Shown here: one piece after another, positions 5,334-9,547 of the stretch
How positions within the stretch are numbered: the stretch's first letter is position 1
Layout: the number at the start of each line of letters is the position of its first letter
Assembly: GCA_963933055.1 (NCBI GenBank)
Contig: CAWVSY010000083.1
Location: 1 to 9,547 of the forward strand
Reading direction: 5' to 3'
Origin: Oleispira sp963933055
GTDB taxonomy: Bacteria; Pseudomonadota; Gammaproteobacteria; Pseudomonadales; Oceanobacteraceae
DNA: 9,547 nucleotides
Translations under genes and position numbers: made by a program
The notes under the pieces: model-generated
Told to the model about the DNA's origin: nothing
Seen by the model: the letters and a program-made list of their open reading frames with translations, nothing else
Databases searched by the model: none

Positions 5334-7576
5334 GTTCGTTCAATAAGCATCGAAACCTGAATATCCCCAAAGTTGCGATTATTGGTTTAGGCCTAATTGG
5401 TTGTTCTTGGGTGAAGGCTTTAAAGCTTGCTAAGTGTATTGGTCATGTCTCAGGCTTTGATCGCAACATGGATTCAATGGAGCAAGCTTTACAAGCGGGC
5501 CTGATTGACGACTTTTCTATTGATGTGTGTGACGTTGTGCGTGATGCCGATTTGGTTATTATCTCGGTGCCGATTTTAGCGGTTGCTGATGTTCTTGAAC
5601 AGATTAAATCGAGTATTGCGAATAATGCTGTGCTTACCGATGTAGGCAGTGTTAAAGGGTGTATTTCCAAAGCGGTTACTGACGTTTTAGGCGAAGATTT
5701 TGATCGCTTTGTATTAGGTCATCCTATTGCGGGTTCGGAGCGCAGTGGTGTGTCGGCCGCGGATGAAAAATTATTTAAGAATCACAAAATAATTTTAACC
5801 CCAGAAAAACGTACCAGTGAAATGGCTTTGGATTTAGTCAGTGATGCGTGGCAAGTAACCGGCGGTAAAGTTGAGCTGATGACCGTTCAGCATCATGACG
5901 AAGTACTGGCCGCAACCAGTCATCTTCCGCATTTGCTCGCATATTCGTTGGTTGATACCTTAGCGAACGATGAAGAAAATAATGACATCTTTAATTATGC
6001 AGCAGGCGGTTTTCGAGACTTTACTCGAATTGCTTCCAGTAGCCCAATCATGTGGCGCGACATTTTTGTTGGTAATAAAGATGAAGTATTAAAAGCATTG
6101 GATTTATTCACTGCTGATTTGCAACAGCTGCGAGAAGTGATTGCAAATGAAGATAAGACCCAGATGATGGGCACCTTTACCCGTGCAAAAGCTGCACGAG
6201 ATCATTTTACTAAAATACTTGCTCGCAGAGCGTATGTGGATTCCATGACAAGTCAGATTGTAAATTATGTAGCAAAGCCGGGTGGAAAGCTTTCCGGTGA
6301 ATTCCGTGTTCCTGGTGATAAATCGATTTCACATCGTTCTATTATGTTGGGTTCTTTGGCTGAAGGCACAACAGAAGTAACCGGTTTCTTAGAGGGTGAA
6401 GACAGCCTTGCGACACTTCAATCTTTCCGTGATATGGGCGTTGTTATTGAAGGGCCGCATCGTGGTCGTGTTACTGTTCATGGCGTTGGTTTGCACGGTT
6501 TAAAAACACCCCCGAATGCTTTGTATTTGGGCAACTCTGGCACGTCGATGCGTTTATTGTCAGGTTTGATGGCCGCGCAAAACTTTGATGTTGAAATGAC
6601 AGGGGATGCTTCTTTATCTAAGCGTCCTATGAATCGAGTAGCCGATCCATTACGTGAAATGGGTGCTGTTATTGAGTCAGCGGAGAATGGTCGACCTCCT
6701 TTAAAAATTAAGGGCGCTCAACCATTAAAAGGCATTCATTACGTCTTGCCTATGGCCAGTGCGCAAGTTAAGAGCTGTTTATTATTAGCGGGCTTGTACG
6801 CTGAAGGCGAAACCACGGTGATCGAACCCGCTCCGACGCGTGACCATACCGAGCGTATGTTAAAAGGCTTTGGTTACCCAGTTGAAGTGGATGGCCCTAA
6901 AGTAACGGTTCGCCCCGGTGGCAAATTAACGGCAACGGCGATTGATGTGCCGTCTGATATTTCTTCAGCGGCTTTCTTTATGGTTGCGGCGAGTATCGCT
7001 AAAGATTCTGATATTACTTTGCAGCATGTGGGTATCAACCCAACGCGTGTCGGTGTGATTAATATTCTTCGCCAGATGGGCGCGAATATCGACATGCTCA
7101 ATGAGCGTGAAGTGGGTGGCGAGCCGGTGGCTGATTTACGCATTCGTAGCGCCCAGCTAAAAGGCATTCAGGTTCCAGAAGATCAGGTGCCGTTAGCGAT
7201 TGATGAATTTCCGGCGATCTTTGTCGCAGCAGCCTGTGCAGAAGGCACAACGGTTTTAACCGGTGCTGAAGAGTTGCGCGTTAAAGAATCTGACCGCATT
7301 CAAGCCATGGTTGATGGTTTGCAGACATTAGGTGTTGATGCGGTTGGCACAGAAGATGGAGCAATCATCAAAGGCTTTGGTAGCGAAGGCTCTTTCAATG
7401 GCGGCGAAGTCGATAGTGTTGATGATCACCGCATCGCGATGAGCTTTACCATTGCGTCTTTGCGCGCTAATGCCGCTATCTTGGTAAAAGACTGTGCAAA
7501 TGTAGCGACTTCATTCCCTGGCTTTGTTGAACTGGCCTGTGGCGCTGGTATTCAGGTTTCGGTTGAGAGTGAATAA
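5330..7576 (+). CDS. tyrA-aroA: Fused prephenate dehydrogenase / EPSP synthase (TyrA-AroA)
   Basis: One uninterrupted 748-residue frame holds two enzymes. Residues about 14-300 are TyrA: the Rossmann GLGLIG (19-24), GFD with D44 at the strand-2 end (suggesting NAD rather than NADP), GHPIAGSE (130-137), SHLPH (197-201) and GGFRDFTRIASSSPIMW. It oxidatively decarboxylates prephenate (or arogenate) toward tyrosine. Residues about 315-748 are AroA (EPSP synthase): VPGDKSISHR (327-336), GNSGTSMR (401-408), GDASLSKRPM, MASAQVKS, EELRVKESDR (647-656), DDHRIAMSF from 698 and ATSFPGF near the end. It joins shikimate-3-phosphate and PEP. The glycine of GNSGTSMR aligns with the Gly of sensitive-type enzymes rather than the Ala of CP4. 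The start is TTG inside the hisC stop, with only a weak CGGA upstream; no ATG lies earlier in the Rossmann fold. An in-frame ATG at 6245 (M306) could give a separate AroA, but no clear ribosome binding site supports it. TyrA-AroA fusions are known in pseudomonads. Confidence 0.95.
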   Translation: MSSFNKHRNLNIPKVAIIGLGLIGCSWVKALKLAKCIGHVSGFDRNMDSMEQALQAGLIDDFSIDVCDVVRDADLVIISVPILAVADVLEQIKSSIANNAVLTDVGSVKGCISKAVTDVLGEDFDRFVLGHPIAGSERSGVSAADEKLFKNHKIILTPEKRTSEMALDLVSDAWQVTGGKVELMTVQHHDEVLAATSHLPHLLAYSLVDTLANDEENNDIFNYAAGGFRDFTRIASSSPIMWRDIFVGNKDEVLKALDLFTADLQQLREVIANEDKTQMMGTFTRAKAARDHFTKILARRAYVDSMTSQIVNYVAKPGGKLSGEFRVPGDKSISHRSIMLGSLAEGTTEVTGFLEGEDSLATLQSFRDMGVVIEGPHRGRVTVHGVGLHGLKTPPNALYLGNSGTSMRLLSGLMAAQNFDVEMTGDASLSKRPMNRVADPLREMGAVIESAENGRPPLKIKGAQPLKGIHYVLPMASAQVKSCLLLAGLYAEGETTVIEPAPTRDHTERMLKGFGYPVEVDGPKVTVRPGGKLTATAIDVPSDISSAAFFMVAASIAKDSDITLQHVGINPTRVGVINILRQMGANIDMLNEREVGGEPVADLRIRSAQLKGIQVPEDQVPLAIDEFPAIFVAAACAEGTTVLTGAEELRVKESDRIQAMVDGLQTLGVDAVGTEDGAIIKGFGSEGSFNGGEVDSVDDHRIAMSFTIASLRANAAILVKDCANVATSFPGFVELACGAGIQVSVESE

Positions 7577-7707
7577 ATTTTCAGGAAGCATGACTGAGTC
7601 TTACTAGAGCAAATATGGGAGGCATGGATGCCGAGCTTAAGGCTACAAGGATGTATTTGCGCCGTTTTGCGGAAGAAAGGCTCAGTCCTGTTTCAGGAAT
7701 GAAAATT
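7576..7707 (+). repeat. Structured dispersed element, copy 2 (aroA-cmk spacer)
   Basis: This is the second copy of the element found before hisC. Its core 7623-7677 keeps both GGA hairpins at the same spacing: GGCA/TGCC around TGGA (7621-7632) and TACA/TGTA around AGGA (7644-7655). The first hairpin shows compensatory change against copy 1: the pairs outside CATGGATG are GG/CC here and AA/TT there. The outer stem is unrelated in sequence to that of copy 1 but still pairs: GACTGAGTCTT (7592-7602) with AAGGCTCAGTC (7677-7687, one G-U), then AATTTTCA (7576-7583) with TGAAAATT (7700-7707). A TTTCAGGAA direct repeat occurs on both sides (from 7579 and 7691). The left arm begins at the last base of the aroA stop codon, and the right arm ends one base before the cmk Shine-Dalgarno. 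Structure could therefore affect cmk translation. Confidence 0.8.
7623..7655 (+). promoter_or_regulatory. Paired CsrA/RsmA-like GGA loop motifs, copy 2
   Basis: CATGGATG (7623-7630) fits CANGGANG. TACAAGGATGT (7644-7654) matches the CsrA consensus RUACARGGAUGU at all but the first base. Both GGA triplets sit in predicted tetraloops, with loop centres 23 bases apart exactly as in copy 1. The second site is about 65 bases upstream of the cmk start. Binding is inferred from the motif and the structure only. Confidence 0.45.
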
Positions 7708-7708
7708 G

Positions 7709-7713
7709 AAGGA
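7709..7713 (+). promoter_or_regulatory. Shine-Dalgarno that fixes the cmk start
   Basis: AAGGA lies six bases upstream of ATG 7720. The longer in-frame options at 7615, 7624 and 7699 either have no ribosome binding site or have AGGA/GGAGG with a spacing of 0-1 base, and the upstream codons belong to the repeat element. This decides for 7720. Confidence 0.75.
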
Positions 7714-7719
7714 ATTGAT

Positions 7720-8457
7720 ATGAGTGATATAGAAGTTAAAGATTTGCCTGAAGTTAAGTTAAGCGGCCCAATTATTACCGTTGATGGTCCGTCGGGTGCT
7801 GGTAAAGGCACGCTTTGCCAAATGCTTGCGGCAAAATTGAACTGGGCACTATTAGACAGCGGAGCCTTGTATCGAGTTACAGCGTTAGCTGCAAAACAAC
7901 ATGGTGTTGCCTTTGATAACGAAGCAGGCTTAGAAGCGATTGCCGCACATTTAGATGTGCAGTTTAAAGTTCCTTCAAATACAGAGACTGCAGCTGAAGC
8001 TGGCGTGCAAGTTATTTTAGAAGGTCAAAATGTGACCTCAAACCTTCGTACCGAAGAAGCGGGCGCTATCGCTTCTCAAGTAGCAGCAGTCACTTCGGTT
8101 CGTTCTGCTTTATTGGATCGTCAGCGTGCTTTTCAGCAACAGCCAGGCTTGATTGCGGATGGTCGTGATATGGGAACGGTTGTTTTTCCAAGCGCAGAAT
8201 TAAAAGTGTATTTAACGGCCAGTGCGGAAGAGCGTGGGCAGCGTCGCTATAAGCAGTTGATAGAAAGCGGTAAAAATGCTAGTCTTGCCGGAATTATCGA
8301 AGATATTAGAGCGCGCGACGATCGCGACATGAACCGAGCGGTAGCACCCTTGAAGCCAGCTGACGATGCGATTGTTATTGATAGCACCAGTATGAGTATA
8401 GAAACCGTATTTGAACAGGTTCAGCAAGCTGCCCAAAAAGCAGGCTTGTTAGCCTAA
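7720..8457 (+). CDS. cmk: Cytidylate kinase
   Basis: The 245-residue protein is a P-loop NMP kinase of the Cmk type, slightly longer than the ~227 residues of the E. coli enzyme. The Walker A GPSGAGKGT spans 23-31. The CMP-binding DSGALYR follows at 46-52, the family-specific GRDMGTVVFP starts at 148, and an arginine-rich lid region (EERGQRRYKQL, then RDDRDMNR) comes after. It phosphorylates CMP and dCMP with ATP in the cytoplasm, recycling nucleotides from RNA and phospholipid metabolism. Placement between aroA and rpsA is the usual gammaproteobacterial arrangement. A longer frame from 7615 would add 35 residues, but those codons are the dispersed element (with MYLRRF-like translation also found out of gene context before hisC). 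I therefore treat the extension as spurious. The gene ends 22 bases before a strong terminator hairpin. Confidence 0.95.
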   Translation: MSDIEVKDLPEVKLSGPIITVDGPSGAGKGTLCQMLAAKLNWALLDSGALYRVTALAAKQHGVAFDNEAGLEAIAAHLDVQFKVPSNTETAAEAGVQVILEGQNVTSNLRTEEAGAIASQVAAVTSVRSALLDRQRAFQQQPGLIADGRDMGTVVFPSAELKVYLTASAEERGQRRYKQLIESGKNASLAGIIEDIRARDDRDMNRAVAPLKPADDAIVIDSTSMSIETVFEQVQQAAQKAGLLA

Positions 8458-8479
8458 TATCTCTTTATAAAAGAACCTT

Positions 8480-8533
8480 AAAAACTCTGCACATTGTCAG
8501 GCGTACTATCGTACGGGATGTGCGGAGTTTTTT
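8480..8533 (+). terminator. Intrinsic terminator between cmk and rpsA
   Basis: A 15-bp stem pairs AAAAACTCTGCACAT (8480-8494) with ATGTGCGGAGTTTTT (8518-8532), with a single G-U, and runs into six Ts at 8528-8533. The 23-base apical part contains an inner hairpin, CGTAC/GTACG (8502-8506 with 8511-8515) around TATC. The A-run on the left arm makes it potentially bidirectional. It should separate the aro-cmk operon from rpsA, at least partly. Confidence 0.85.
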
Positions 8534-8605
8534 ATTATGACCCCAAGTATCTGACTGCTTGGCGGGGTGATAGGCTTGCCTTCACCAACCCGATAGGATG
8601 TATTA
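8534..8605 (+). promoter_or_regulatory. Structured rpsA leader and ribosome binding site
   Basis: Two hairpins occupy the short space between terminator and start codon. The first pairs CCAAG (8543-8547) with CTTGG (8558-8562) plus CC/GG beyond a bulged C. The second pairs GGTGA-T-AGGC (8566-8575) with GCCTTCACC (8578-8586), with one bulged T. The stem options compete at 8564-8568, because ACCCC (8540-8544) can instead pair with GGGGT. AGGA (8595-8598) lies seven bases before the ATG. TATTAT (8533-8538) resembles a -10 box but has no good -35. Ribosomal protein S1 is known to autoregulate its mRNA through a structured leader in E. coli, so a similar role is inferred. Confidence 0.5.
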
Positions 8606-9547
8606 ATGGAAAATTTTGCTGAGTTATTTGAAGAGTCGTTACAAACTCTGGACATGAAACCAGGTTCTATCGTTACCGGTACAGTTGTAGATATCGATAG
8701 CGATTGGGTAACGGTTAACGCAGGTCTTAAATCTGAAGCCATCATTCCACGCAGCCAGTTCTTAGATGACAAAGGCGAGTTGGAAGTAGCGATTGGCGAT
8801 GAGACTCTAGTTGCTCTTGACGCAGTAGAAGATGGTTTTGGTGAAACTAAGCTATCTCGTGAAAAAGCGAAACGTGCTGAAGCTTGGAAAGAGCTTGAGA
8901 AAGCATTCGAAGAAAACGCTGTTGTTAAAGGCGTTATCAACGGTAAAGTTAAAGGTGGTTTCACGGTTGAATTGTTCAACATTCGTGCATTCCTACCGGG
9001 TTCTTTGGTTGATATCCGTCCAGTGCGCGATACATTGCACTTGGAAGGTAAAGAATTAGATTTCAAACTAATCAAGCTAGATGCTAAGCGTAACAACGTT
9101 GTTGTTTCTCGTCGTGCTGTTCTTGAAGCTGCTAACAGCCAAGAGCGCGAAGAATTGCTTGCTAACTTGCAAGAAGGTCAGTCTGTTAAAGGTATCGTTA
9201 AGAACCTTACTGACTACGGTGCTTTCGTTGATTTGGGCGGTGTTGACGGTCTATTGCACATCACTGATATGGCTTGGAAGCGCATTAAGCACCCAAGTGA
9301 AATCGTTGCTGTTGGCGACGAAATCGACGTTAAAGTATTGAAATTCGATCGCGAACGTAACCGTGTTTCTCTAGGTCTTAAGCAATTGGGTGAAGATCCA
9401 TGGGTTGAGATCAAAGCACGCTACCCAGAAAACGCAATCGTTACTGCTAAAGTAACGAACTTGACTGACTACGGTTGTTTTGCTGAGTTGGAAGAAGGCG
9501 TTGAAGGTCTAGTACACGTTTCTGAAATGGATTGGACTAACAAGAAC
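8606..9547 (+). CDS. rpsA: 30S ribosomal protein S1, N-terminal part (3' end outside window)
   Basis: The frame starts at ATG 8606 and stays open to the window edge, giving 314 of the roughly 560 residues usual for S1. MENFAELFEESL is the typical N-terminus. S1/OB-fold repeats follow at about 20-86 (GSIVTGTVVDIDSDWVTVNAGLK in short runs), 105-171 (VVKGVINGKVKGGF, then FLPGSLVD), 192-260 (GIVKNLTDYGAFVDLGGVDG and LLHITDM) and a fourth beginning near 277 (VTNLTDYGCFAEL, GLVHVSEM). S1 binds mRNA on the 30S subunit and helps unfold leaders for initiation. Codon choice differs from the upstream genes: CGT, GGT, GTT and AAC dominate, as expected for a highly expressed protein. A strong terminator precedes it, so it needs its own promoter or read-through. 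Confidence 0.97.
   Translation, partial: MENFAELFEESLQTLDMKPGSIVTGTVVDIDSDWVTVNAGLKSEAIIPRSQFLDDKGELEVAIGDETLVALDAVEDGFGETKLSREKAKRAEAWKELEKAFEENAVVKGVINGKVKGGFTVELFNIRAFLPGSLVDIRPVRDTLHLEGKELDFKLIKLDAKRNNVVVSRRAVLEAANSQEREELLANLQEGQSVKGIVKNLTDYGAFVDLGGVDGLLHITDMAWKRIKHPSEIVAVGDEIDVKVLKFDRERNRVSLGLKQLGEDPWVEIKARYPENAIVTAKVTNLTDYGCFAELEEGVEGLVHVSEMDWTNKN

Noticed and set aside
8311..8328. CGCGA-CGA-TCGCG palindrome inside cmk as a possible operator.
   Set aside because: It coincides with the conserved RDDRD codons of the lid region and is short; it is explained by coding.
8506..9096. A long reverse-strand frame of 196 codons opposite rpsA.
   Set aside because: It is the antisense of strongly biased rpsA codons and of the terminator, has a Ser/Thr/Leu-rich low-information composition, and lacks any recognisable motif. 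S1 on the + strand is unambiguous.
1..9547. CRISPR arrays, tRNA/rRNA genes, transposases, phage or defence genes.
   Set aside because: No regularly spaced repeats, cloverleaf-like segments, transposase motifs or integration-type repeats were seen; the window is conserved core-genome content.

Overview
The window is a protein-coding stretch of a gammaproteobacterial chromosome, with every gene on the + strand. The order is gyrA (3' end), a wzz-type chain-length determinant, serC, pheA, hisC, a fused tyrA-aroA, cmk and rpsA (5' part). The serC-pheA-hisC-tyrA/aroA-cmk-rpsA order and the TyrA-AroA fusion match the Pseudomonas/Oceanospirillales lineage. Moderate GC, AT-rich spacers and protein similarity to Pseudomonas-type homologues suggest a marine Oceanospirillales-like bacterium. 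That placement is inference; no search was run.

Region by region: 1-447 is the GyrA C-terminal domain ending in an acidic tail. 447-1568 encodes a two-TM Wzz/PCP protein whose ATG overlaps the gyrA stop by one base. 1569-1704 is an AT-rich spacer with two weak hairpins. 1705-5333 holds serC, pheA (chorismate mutase-prephenate dehydratase) and hisC. 5330-7576 is the tyrA-aroA fusion, starting at TTG inside the hisC stop. 7720-8457 is cmk. A strong intrinsic terminator lies at 8480-8533, followed by a structured leader and rpsA from 8606 to the window edge.

The metabolic genes form a coherent block. AroA makes EPSP on the way to chorismate. PheA and TyrA draw chorismate/prephenate toward Phe and Tyr. 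HisC-family and SerC aminotransferases supply transamination steps (aromatic or histidinol-phosphate, and serine/PLP). Cmk (CMP recycling) and ribosomal protein S1 follow, as is common in proteobacteria.

The least expected signal is a pair of related non-coding elements in the two largest spacers of this block, at 4031-4137 (before hisC) and 7576-7707 (before cmk). Their cores match at 45 of 55 ungapped positions. Each core carries two small hairpins with GGA in the loop, spaced identically. The first hairpin has compensatory arm changes (AA/TT in one copy, GG/CC in the other). Each core is enclosed by a long-range stem whose sequence differs completely between copies while pairing is kept. 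The loop motifs (CATGGATG and TACARGGATGT) closely match the CsrA/RsmA binding consensus. I infer a dispersed structured RNA element, possibly a CsrA/RsmA target, inside an aromatic amino-acid operon. Its function is unproven.
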